Shown in pieces: positions 36,315 through 45,574 of a stretch of 64,000 bases of DNA. A program made the translations under genes and the position numbers. Source of the DNA: Petunia secreta (lineage: Eukaryota > Streptophyta > Magnoliopsida > Solanales > Solanaceae); assembly GCA_029990175.1 (NCBI GenBank), contig JARKIP010000011.1, positions 24,898,001-24,962,000 on the forward strand, written 5' to 3'. The notes below the pieces were generated by a model, which saw nothing but the letters and a program-made list of their open reading frames with translations, did no database searches and had not been told where the DNA came from. Position 1 is the first letter of the stretch. Each line of letters starts with the position of its first letter.

Positions 36315-36625
36315 AAGGAGTGATTTATCTCACTATATGAATAAGTGCGGCCAATTGACCTGATTTTATATTTTCATGTGTGTGTATTTTTTTTTTTTAA
36401 TTTAAGAGAAAATATCTGGCGTCAGTTGTTCGCTAAGTGTACAGAGTATTTTTGCTCGCTATATGAATACATGAGGCCGGATTGTCATGATTAATAAATA
36501 TTAGCGCATGAAGTTATGTTTTTGTGAATGTCCGTAGTGAGGCCAATTTAGCCTCATTTATTTACAAAATGGATATTGTTTTTGGTTCGCTTTATGAATA
36601 AGTGCGGCTAGATTGGACTGATTTG
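36315..36625. repeat. Three degenerate repeats spaced about 128 bp
   Basis: The phrase TATGAATAAGTGCGGCC (36336) recurs as TATGAATACATGAGGCC (about 36462) and TATGAATAAGTGCGGCT (about 36593). Each is preceded by an ATTTACAAAT-like segment. Origin unknown. Confidence 0.55.
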
Positions 36626-36726
36626 TGCTTTGTGTAGGGAGAGACGCTATTTTCATAATTACAACTTTATTAAATATAAAAGTGCTTAATTTTTAATACT
36701 ATCTTTAATATGCTCAATTTCTCAAG

Positions 36727-36776
36727 ATCAACAACAAACAACAACAACAAACAACGACAACAACAACAACAACAAT
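36727..36776. repeat. CAA/TTG repeat, LINE tail
   Basis: Interrupted CAA run on the plus strand, forming the TTG-repeat 3' tail of the minus-strand LINE. Confidence 0.8.
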
Positions 36777-37300
36777 ATATCCAGTATAATCTTATAAGCG
36801 GGTTTGGGGAGGGTGAGGTGTATTCAAACCTCAAGAAAAATAGTTTAGAAAATGGGTTTAGAAAAAAAGGAAAAATTACATTAGTAAAGTGCAAAATAGA
36901 AATACCACTGTAAGAAAAAGTGATGGCATAAAAATACTAAATCTATCAAAATTATTGAACAACAGCACTAGAAAAATGAAGAATTAGGTACAAATAGAAA
37001 AGTAACAATAATAACGACAAAACTCTCTAAAACCTCACAATATAACCAAGTTCTCCACTATCTTCTAACCTTATACCAATCATCGACCTCCATGCTACTC
37101 TATCTTGGATCAAGTCCTCGGTAATCTGAAACTGAGTCATTTTATGCATGATCACCTTATCCCAATTCTTCTTTGGTCTACCTTTACCTCTCCGTAGACC
37201 CAGAAGTGTCAATCTTTCACACCTCTTTGCGGGTGCATCAACACTCTTCACACGCTCGAACCATCTCAACTTTGCTTCCCGCATCTTGTCACTGACCATC

Positions 37301-37521
37301 ATGGCCCAAACGAAAGTAAAAAGACTTCTAACTCATAGTTCAATTAGACATGTAGGTTATATTCGTACTGGTTTCTCCTGTGGAACCATAGAAGGAATTC
37401 AATCACTACTAATTGGTATCTTTATTTATGCATCAATGACGATAGATGCATTCCCCATAGTTTTAGCATTACGACAAACTCGTGTCAAATATATAGCAGA
37501 TTTGGGGGCTCTAGCCAAAAC
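37301..37521 (+). pseudogene. ndhB: Nuclear plastid DNA insert: ndhB fragment
   Basis: The plus strand encodes a segment of chloroplast NAD(P)H-quinone oxidoreductase subunit 2. It includes AQTKVKRLLTHSSIRHVGYI, then FSCGTIEGIQSLLIGIFIY, IVLALRQTRVKYIADLGALA and K, about 73 residues of a protein of roughly 510. Substitutions relative to the plastid gene as I know it, and the missing remainder, show it is not functional. It lies inside the reading frame of the LINE, whose sequence resumes on both sides. Junctions are approximate to within about 10 bases. Confidence 0.85.
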
Positions 37522-37645
37522 ATCCACCACTACACACCCACCTTGTCCTGTATGACGTCATTCCTAATTTTATCTTTCTTAGTATGATACACATTCATCT
37601 AAGCCTCCTCATCTAAGATCAAGTACTAATTTCTAACATTATATT

Positions 37646-37661
37646 TCAAATATAGTAACAT
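37646..37661. repeat. Left target-site duplication of SINE
   Basis: TCAAATATAGTAACAT, identical to 37854-37869. Confidence 0.9.
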
Positions 37662-37853
37662 TTATTTTTTTTGGTTCCCACCCGGTGTCTGGTACCCTCA
37701 TTGGAGCCCCGATTAATCCGAATTCGCTCCGCGTAGGGCTCTATTCGGGTGGAAGCGCTCCCTACCAGTGATTTTTCCATACTCAGTGCTCGAACCCGAG
37801 ACCTCTGGTTAAGGGAGGAGTAGCCTCATCCGCTATACCACATCACTTGGTAG
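37662..37853 (-). mobile_element. tRNA-derived SINE, complete, 192 bp
   Basis: On the minus strand the element starts CTACCAAGTGATGTGGTATA (A-box region GTGGTATAGCGGATGAGG) and carries a B box within AGGTCTCGGGTTCGAGCAC (37788-37806). It ends GTGGGAACCAAAAAAAATAA, a short A-rich tail. A perfect 16-bp direct repeat flanks it, the signature of LINE-driven retroposition. It resembles Solanaceae SINE families; the exact family name is not assigned. Confidence 0.88.
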
Positions 37854-37869
37854 TCAAATATAGTAACAT
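37854..37869. repeat. Right target-site duplication of SINE
   Basis: Identical 16 bases to 37646-37661. Confidence 0.9.
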
Positions 37870-38208
37870 GCTTACAAACCAAACAACCCTTTAGTTGCTT
37901 TAACCGAGAAAATCCTCGCAGTTCCCAAATAGAAAGACATGTCATCAACGAAATATTGGGAAGTTCCCTTAAATTGCTCATAAAAATAGTTGCAAATTTT
38001 GTGAAATGTTGTTTTCACTTGTGTACTTTTTGACTTTGCAGTATATCTCTGCCATTCTTGTTTGAACCCATAAAAGGAACCAAACACACCCCCACAAAAA
38101 AAGAGGAAACACAAGAAAGGAATTAAAAAAACACACACACACACACAGTGCAAGAATTTGTGAAGGCGCCAATGACCCTTTGATCCTATATCTGTCTTCA
38201 TAAAATCA

Positions 38209-41200
38209 ATGGAACTTCGTCCCAGACAAAGGCAACCATTTTCTGGCTTTACAGAAGCTGAGGTAGTTTTTTCCCATTCCTCAATTTTGTTTCTTCATCT
38301 TTGCTCTTTTAAATTGTATTGTAAAGTTTTGGCCTTTATGGGTTCTTGATATATTTATTTAATATTATTATGTTTATGTATTTGAAATTCTCCTTTGCAA
38401 TGTAGTCAAATTAATAAAAGTGCCTTCTTGAACTTACTGCAAGAATAACTATTGCATGTTGAGACATGTACAACAATGACTACGTGTCAATCCCAAACAA
38501 GTTAGGGTCGGCTATTTGTCGAGAAATCGTCTAGTTTTATACTGGTTGTCAGCCTACCGCAACCCTCCTCCCTTATCAGGGCTTATGTCCGGCAACGTGA
38601 GCAAGCTTGCATACGAGGAGTTCATGTTATAGTTAATAAAAAGTTCCCTCTTCAGAGCTTAAGCATTTTAGGGTAGTCACATTATTCGATTTTTCTTTTT
38701 TAAAGTAAACTCTTCTTCACAAGAAAGCTTATAGTTAAGTGTTACAGAGATGGAATTCCGTTAACTTTGGCTTAGCTTGAAGCTTGTACTGGTTGCTCTC
38801 TGGGTGTTTGTTTGGAGTCTTTTAGGTTTGGTTAGAGGTCTGTGTGTTCGTGTAGGACGAATGTGGGATTTAGGGAATCCCTAATTTGTGTTAAAAGACT
38901 GATTATTCAATATTAGATCAAATGGACGTAAATAGAGCGAAATTAATACAGAGACTGACCTGACCAAGTTTGGATTGAGGGTAGTTGATTGATTGGTTTG
39001 TAAAACTATACCCATTGTGCAAAATCTTATAGAATGGCCTGCTTGGTTATTTATATTTGTGCTTTCGGGCAAGCTTAATTGTAGTTCTTGATTTATCAAC
39101 TCTTTCCGCTCACATTGTGCATCATAGTAAATGAGCGGGTGTACCCAAACCTACTTGCCTCTTCGAGTGTGTGAATGTGTGATTGATTAATTTTCTAGCA
39201 TAGCATTATTGAGTACTTTGTTTGGAGAGTTTCATGCCTTTTTTTTCTCTGTCTTGCATCATTATACAGCAAGGGTGGCACAACTTTTGTGAATATAAAG
39301 AAAGTCTCTTGAATTATATAGTGGGTTGGACGTGTTTAATTTCAGTTGCTGTGGTTCTTATCTTGATTGTTTCTTATGTTTTATTACGTTGAGCTTCAAG
39401 AACAGGTGAAACTTTATATTAGAGATACATACCTTTGACTAGTCCTCCACATCTCCATTGGCTTCTTTGGGCATTATGGATTAATTTCCATTTGGGAATT
39501 TGCAAAATAATGTCAATCTGCAAATTAAGCAACAGATGTTGAATGCTCTAATCCAGGCTGCAATATTTTTGTCATCTCCTTTTAATTCAAGCAGATTGAG
39601 AAAATGGAGAACATAATTAAGCAATCAGGAGAGCAAGCATGTGACCAAGAATTCTGCAAGAAATTGGCACAGAGTTTCAGGTAAGTTGCACCTTCTGCAT
39701 CAAGTTGGGTTTCATGTTGAATAATCAACAAAATCAATTTGTATACGTCTCTTTTTGACTCAACTTGGCATGTTTTCAGCCACTCGAAAGGTCGCGCAGG
39801 AAAGCCAATCGTGAAATGGACCGAGGTTCATAGTTCGACGTACTTACTCCAGGGTCTGATATTCTTGGTTGAATGTCCATATAGAACTAAGTTCTACTAT
39901 TTCACTTGAATTTAGGTCCACACTTGGTTCCAGAACAGGCAGCGAAGCTATCTCTCAAAGGATGATTTGGCAGAGACCAACTGGAAACTGCCTGATGTGA
40001 CAGAAGGATGTGCATTAGATAAAGCAAATCAAAAATTGCATATGCCTGAAGGTGTCTGTTGATCTATGTTTACTATGAAAGTAGATAGCTGACATAATGG
40101 TTTGACGAGACACTGTTTTGCGAGTGAAGTTCCTGTTTTCTTCTATTTTCGTTACTCACTGACCATTTAAAAGTGAGAGTTAAGACTAATACACTACAAG
40201 AGTTACTCTCTCACGAGAATTTAAATATGCGTACAAATTAAGGATCTTTGGTGCGTTTCAATAATCAATATTTCAAAGAGTTTTTTGTTTGTGGTTTTAG
40301 TTCAGAAAAAAAAAAAGCATTTAATTTTTCTGGACGTCTTAATCTTTGTTGTGTTATTCCCAGCTTTGGCTTGAGGATAATTGAATTTGCTATCCACAAG
40401 AACAGGGATTAAATTAAATTATGAATCAAGAAAAATTGTTAGAGCTATGCATATGATGTCATGCATCTTTATTGGACTGGTTTTCAAATTAAACTGTACA
40501 CTACTACAGAATAAGGAACCCTTTTCATGTCTCCCAGGCTTTAAGTTCATTCAGCAATTAAAGAACCCCCTAGAGAGTTTACTTTGATGGATTTGTAGTC
40601 TTTCGGTCTTTCATTTGGTTATTCATGTTATAGTTACCCTTTATCTCCTATTTCTTTATCGTCTCTTTGGTGAAACTGGATATTTTCCTCTGTCTCATTT
40701 ATATGGTGCACTTCTTGAATGATGCTCAAAGTTATTTCTTGTGAATACTACCTCAAACACCAAGTACAGAATTCAACAATTTCAGTTGCAAACAATTTGT
40801 TCTGACAGTTGTATAATCTGTGATAATTCTACTTGAGATGAATTTCTTACAAAATGGGATTGAAAATATATACCATGCCTTATATTGTTCTCTATCTTTT
40901 CATAATCTTTCTTGAATTGCTATTGTTTCACAAGTCCTCTCTAAGGAGCAACTTGTTTCAAATCTTTTTTGGTCCACTTCTTCTTTCTTATTTTTTTCTA
41001 AGTTTTCTTTGCTTGCCAGACTACAGATAGTCAAACTACTGTCCCTTGGGAATCATTCTTCCTTCCCTTTATCTCCTGTTCTTGTCAATCACTTTTATCA
41101 ACTCTAATGGAAGTCTTAACATCTATTTAGAGTTACAGTCTACTCACGTTGAATATCAATGGCAAAAGAGATTTTTTTTGTTGGGTTCCATCTAAATGCT

Positions 41201-43242
41201 AACTGTTTTGAGGATCCAGTTGATGAAAATCTTATCAGAAATTGCTAAATAAAGAACTACCCAGCCATATGTTTCCTTTATTTGATTACTAAATCTCTTC
41301 GGCCAAATGATTAGTGCTACTTATGCTCCATAGTTAAATCTGCAGCTTTTCTGTTTAAAAACTGCACTTACACGGTCTAACAAATTCTTTTCCAGGGAAA
41401 AAGATTCCAGATTTGTCAGACATAGAATTTGAGGCCAGGTCTTCAACAGATGGTGCATGGTAAGCCTATGCAAGCCAAAAAGTCCTACTCTTTTTTCTTC
41501 ATCAGAAATAAGTGCTGCATACACAAGCCATGTTAGCATAACATCGGGATGTGTGTTCAGCTTTTTCAAGCTTTCACCTTTAGATGCATTTTCAATATCT
41601 TTTGCGTCAAGCCATTTGAGATGCAAGAACAAAACTTGTTTGCATATTTCTGTTTCTAGTCTCTTTCTTTGACCTGTAAAAATAAAGATGTAGAAAATTA
41701 AGACTAGGTAACAAGAAAATTCTCTTTAGTGAGGAGTAACTACATTGACGCTGGTGCTTCTGCTTGCAAAGTCAATAGTTCAAAGGGTTCCATCATAGTT
41801 TCAGTATCTTAGTTTTCTATAGTTTGTTTTTTAAAGTTCTCTTTAAATTTCCTATTGGTGCTTTACCTTGTGAAAGTGGTCAATGACTGATTTTTTTTTT
41901 TTTTTTTCATTTTTTGTTGCTTGGAGGTACAGTAAAAGCCTCCTCCCCTCTATACATGCAACGTGGTGGATATCAGGGGAAATGTATTGAAGTTCTTACA
42001 CTTTAATCCTTACTCTATTCATGACAATGATGGTTTATATCAAATTAGTATCTTGAGTGTCAGACCTTTTATTTGGGAGCTGTTTCTTGGATTTCCTATC
42101 ATAGAACTAACAATCAGAAAAAGTAGTTTCTTAGCTGCCTGTCTATGCAAAATTGAAATTTAAGAATTGCCGAAGAATTTTACTTTGCCAAACCTTAATT
42201 CCCAACCGTCAGGCCCACATTATCCTGCATAAAAAAAGGAGCAAAGGAAAGGGAAGGAGACTTCCATTTCCGAAACTCATCCTAGCTTTAACTCTCATGA
42301 AAGGACAAGTGTTTTTTTTATGGATGGAAATGTCTTAATGATACCTTAACAATCAAAATATTGTTTGCACTTGTTTGTAAAGTGGCTAATTTATTGTTTT
42401 ACTTCTGAGGTTTGACAGGTACGATGTTGATACATTTATCTCGCACCGATTTCTTAGCTCAGGAGAACCTGTAAGTAGTTCAAATTGATCAAAGCTGTCC
42501 CCTGTTGGGATGAGATGCTAGAAACTATACTTAGATTAGAACTCAGGAAGTGAAATGCTTCTTGACATTGGTAAAATTGCAATATGCTGCAGGAAGTTCT
42601 TGTGAGATTTGCGGGATTTGGATCGGAGGAGGATGAGTGGATAAACGTAAGAGAGTCAGTCCGTGAACGATCTGTACCTCTTGAGAATTCAGAATGTGGC
42701 AAAGTCAGGGTCGGGGATCCTGTTTTGTGCTTCCAGGTACCCCATTTTTCCCTGTTGGATTATTCTCCCCATTGCCGTGCTAGGAAAATTGAGAGAATTA
42801 GATATGGCATATCACGATTACCATTGAAAGAGGGTCTAATAATGAGATCATAAAATGTAGAATATATGGATATTCGCTATGGTGGCCTCAGAGTGGCAGA
42901 ATTCCTTGGTTCCTCGCAGTACGCTTTAACTATATATTTTGCTTTGCTATTTTGATTTAACTAGGAGAGAAAGGACCAGGCTAGATATGTTGAAGCTCGT
43001 ATTCTAAAAATCCAAAAGAAACTGCACGATGTAAGGGGCTGCAGATGTCTCTTTGTGATTCAATATGATCATGATATCACACAGGTACACATTCATGACA
43101 TGAGAATATCTACCTTTTTATCATTTTGCACTGTAAATGGATTTACCTTGTATCTTTGTGTTCCTTCTTGCTTCAGGAAACTGTTAATTTGAGGCGATTA
43201 TGTTTCCGGCCAAGCATATTAGGGCGTCCGGGACAGATTTAG
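38209..43242 (+). CDS. SHH1: SAWADEE homeodomain protein, SHH1/DTF1-like (RNA-directed DNA methylation)
   Basis: Nuclear reader of H3K9-methylated histone tails that, in Arabidopsis, recruits Pol IV to start siRNA production. Exons: 38209-38262, 39595-39680, 39780-39825, 39916-40051, 41396-41459, 42419-42470, 42593-42736, 42965-43084, 43177-43242. All introns are GT-AG; total 768 nt, 255 aa, close to the length I recall for Arabidopsis SHH1 and shorter than SHH2. Homeodomain about residues 9-72, ending WTEVHTWFQNRQR. SAWADEE domain about 129-247, with WYDVDTFI (129-136), VLVRFAGFGSEEDEWINV and DPVLCFQ. C220, C222, H230 and C243 have the spacing of the family's zinc site. No disabling change was seen. 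The ATG is the first in frame before the conserved homeodomain. SHH1 versus SHH2 orthology rests on length and is inferred. Confidence 0.92.
38470..38632. repeat. Dispersed short repeat in SHH1 intron 1
   Basis: Contains CAATCCCAAACAAGTTAGGG, TCGGCTAT and CCTACCGCAACCCTCCTCCC, then GCAACGTGAGCAAGCTTGC. I recognise these phrases as belonging to a widespread plant short-repeat family, but cannot name it. It is non-coding. Confidence 0.45.
41462..41673 (-). pseudogene. Exon-like coding block, antisense inside SHH1 intron 5, unrecognised
   Basis: The minus strand is open from a good 3' splice site (polypyrimidine then ACAG at 41676-41674). It reads GQRKRLETEICKQVLFLHLK, WLDAKDIENASKGESLKKLN, THPDVMLTWLVYAALISDEE, KRVGLFGLHR, about 70 residues with a natural composition in an otherwise stop-rich intron. 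The frame stays open further through the antisense of SHH1 exon 5, probably by chance. No 5' splice site follows: the block ends where SHH1's own donor begins. I could not find neighbouring exons in the same orientation. It may be a captured exon of another gene; function unknown. Confidence 0.4.
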
Positions 43243-44229
43243 GTTTTAGTATATTCATTGCAGCATTCAAGGATGCACATATTTTTTGCCGTTCATTTGA
43301 CCAGTCGATGCAGTAAGATTAAATGCCAGCTTATTTAACTTATTGTGGCCATATTTTAATGATGAAAACTAGATCAAAATGCTAAAAGCATAAATTTTGC
43401 TGAAAATCCTATGCCTATTTTATGTATCGAAAGCTTGTTATAACTCTTTTAATTGGAATTTCTGCACCAGCGCAGTTGCAAAGTACGGAAGAAAATAGTG
43501 ACTGAGGTGCATTCCTGCAAGTCTATATTTTCTAGAAGTCCTTCAAAATCACTAAATATGTTATCCACAATCGAATATGACATCATTAAATGTGGACATA
43601 GTCAAATCGTCCAAAAAACCCTGACATCAAAATGTGGAAATAGTTAAATCATCGAATAAACTATAGTCTTATATGAAAGATATATCATGCACGTTCGAAT
43701 ATTCAACTATTGTATGTATTATCCAAACAATAGTCATTAAATGTCACATGTCACTAACAAGCTATAGTCCTGCCGAACGGTGAATGTTCTAACTATACTA
43801 AAAGAGCCAATCTCAAAAGCAAAATGTAAAAGACTATTTTGCCCCTATAGCATAAAAATAAAAATAGTATGTAGCACAAAAATAATTGATCTTATCTTAT
43901 TAATATAAAAGCGAGAATCCTAAATGTAAAGTCATAATACTAAAATACCTCTACTAAAATATTAAATACTCATTTTTCCCTTACCTTAAAATATCTGATT
44001 TTAATGATTTTAATTTTAATATAAAATACTAAACGACAGTCATTGTGGTTTTCAATTTGTTCAATTTTCATTTTGTTGTTGTTACAGATTAGGAAACTTA
44101 AAGGTCAGTTGCATTGGACAATGCAATATAGACTAGATTCATTCCTTTAAATTAACATAAATTGGCATAATGTATAAAATGCTAAAATTATAAAAAAAAT
44201 GTGACAGAATTTAATTCAGATCTGTTATT

Positions 44230-45435
44230 CGGAGATAAAAAGAATTTAGTAACAGAATTTGAGCAGGAGTATAACAAAGTACATGGAATGCAAGTTTAGC
44301 AATGGCATCACATGAGTTGGATGGGAAGTGAGAATTGATACACAAGTCATCCCAGAGAGGAAGCTTATTTATAATCCAAGGAAATAGAGAGATCGATGAA
44401 GATGTCACACATCGTATTGGGGCGGGATAGATGAAATGAAGGCTCACATCTGTGTTTATGCGATAGAATATGCCACCGAGGCTTGAAGGTAAGTTTTATA
44501 GAGTGGTCGCTAGTCCAGCTATGTTGTCTGAGACAGAGTGTTGGCCAGTCAAGAATAACATTCAGAAGATGCAAGTAGCAGAACTGAGAATCCTTAAATA
44601 GATATGTGAGCATACTAGGATTGATAAGCTTAGGAACATATGAGACAATGTGTTAGTGCCGCAGAGGTGGACAAGATGCAAAAAGCAAGTCTGGAATGGT
44701 TCAGACATGTAAACAGGATGAGCACAGACGCCCCAGGAAAGAGATGCGAGAGGTTAGTGGTCCGAAGTCTACAGAGAGATAAAGGTAGACCAAGAAATAG
44801 TTGGGACGAGGTAATTAGACAGGACATGGCACACCTTCAAATCATCGAGGAGATGACCTTAGATAGGACAACGTAGAAGTCGAGGATTACAGTAGAAAGA
44901 AGATAATTCAACAGTTTTGTCATATTAGTAGTACTTTATATATACTCCCTCCATTCCAAAATGGTTGTCATAGTTCGGATTTCGAGAGTCAAACAAGTTC
45001 ATTTTGACCGTAAATTTAAACATATAATCTTTAAATTTTTTGTAACGATGTTTATATATTTAGAAACTACATAAAAAGTACTATAAGTCACAATAGTTAA
45101 TAATTCAAAATATTTAAAAGACATGAAAATATTACGGTCAAAGTTAAACTCGTTTGACTCTCGAAATCCAAACTATGACAACCATTTTGGAACAGAGGGA
45201 GTACTATTTTTATCTTACTCTTCGTATATAGCTGTTGTCATTTCATATCTTTATTTGATGTCAGAAGTTTCTATATCTTTGTATTTTCATATTTTCATCG
45301 AAGGTTTTCTTTTCAAGCCTGTTTTCGCAAATGCTTCTTAAGTCTAGGGTCTATCAAAAACAACCTTTTTATCATACTCAAGATAAGGGTAAGATCCCCA
45401 TATACATTATCCTTCCCGGACCTCACTTGTAAGAT
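44230..45435 (+). pseudogene. RTE-type LINE 3' remnant, frameshifted and split by a MITE
   Basis: The plus strand holds decayed ORF2 pieces: EIDEDVTHRIGAG-like DNA at about 44388, RLEGKFYRVVASPAMLSETE at about 44480, QKMQVAELRILK at about 44563. Then 44640-44876 reads MQKASLEWFRHVNRMSTDAP, RCERLV, KGRPRNSWDEVIRQDMAHLQ. Several stops and frame changes are present. The 3' UTR follows to about 45435, ending with the family's GGGTAAGATCCCCATATACA, TTATCCTTCCCGGACCTCAC, TTGTAAGAT block. A Stowaway MITE (44945-45201) interrupts the UTR. It is related to the LINE at 36722-37640. Confidence 0.78.
44945..45201. mobile_element. Stowaway-type MITE, complete, 257 bp
   Basis: The left end CTCCCTCCATTCCAAAATGG, TTGTCATAGTT is the near-perfect inverted complement of the right end (AACTATGACAACCATTTTGG, AACAGAGGGAG). 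TA flanks both sides (44943-44944 and 45202-45203). Further inverted symmetry (TTCGAGAGTCAAAC against GTTTGACTCTCGAAA) shows foldback potential. No coding content. Confidence 0.93.
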
Positions 45436-45490
45436 AATATTGTGTTTCAAATATAGGACTTCCTCGGAACCTTAACGGCAGCGGCACTTT

Positions 45491-45574
45491 GACATATATC
45501 CGAAGAGTTGTGCTGCAAGTTAAATAATTTTTGACATATATCCGAAGAGTTATGCTGCAAGTTAAATAATTGAT
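45491..45574. repeat. Tandem duplication, 42-bp unit
   Basis: GACATATATCCGAAGAGTTG continuing TGCTGCAAGTTAAATAATTT at 45491-45532 is repeated at 45533-45574 with a few changes. Confidence 0.88.

Larger units (their letters stand above)
36722..37640 (-). pseudogene. RTE-type LINE 3' remnant, interrupted by plastid DNA
   Basis: The minus strand encodes the C-terminal part of a LINE ORF2. An upstream piece (about 37525-37640) reads like KDKIRNDVIQDKVGV. After a 220-bp interruption, 37299-37027 reads VSDKMREAKLRWFERVK, then RCERLTLLG, GKGRPKKNW and VAWRSM. These match the end of the Solanaceae RTE-type protein as I remember it, which also appears at 44640-44876. The 3' UTR runs down to a CACCCTCCCCAAACC block (about 36808) and a TTG repeat tail (complement of the CAA run at 36727-36776), the usual tail of these LINEs. 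It is truncated at its 5' end and inactive. Confidence 0.8.

Noticed and set aside
37148..37555. 135-codon frame as a functional ndhB or new gene
   Set aside because: It joins antisense LINE sequence to a diverged 73-residue ndhB fragment. The rest of ndhB is absent and there is no plausible start.
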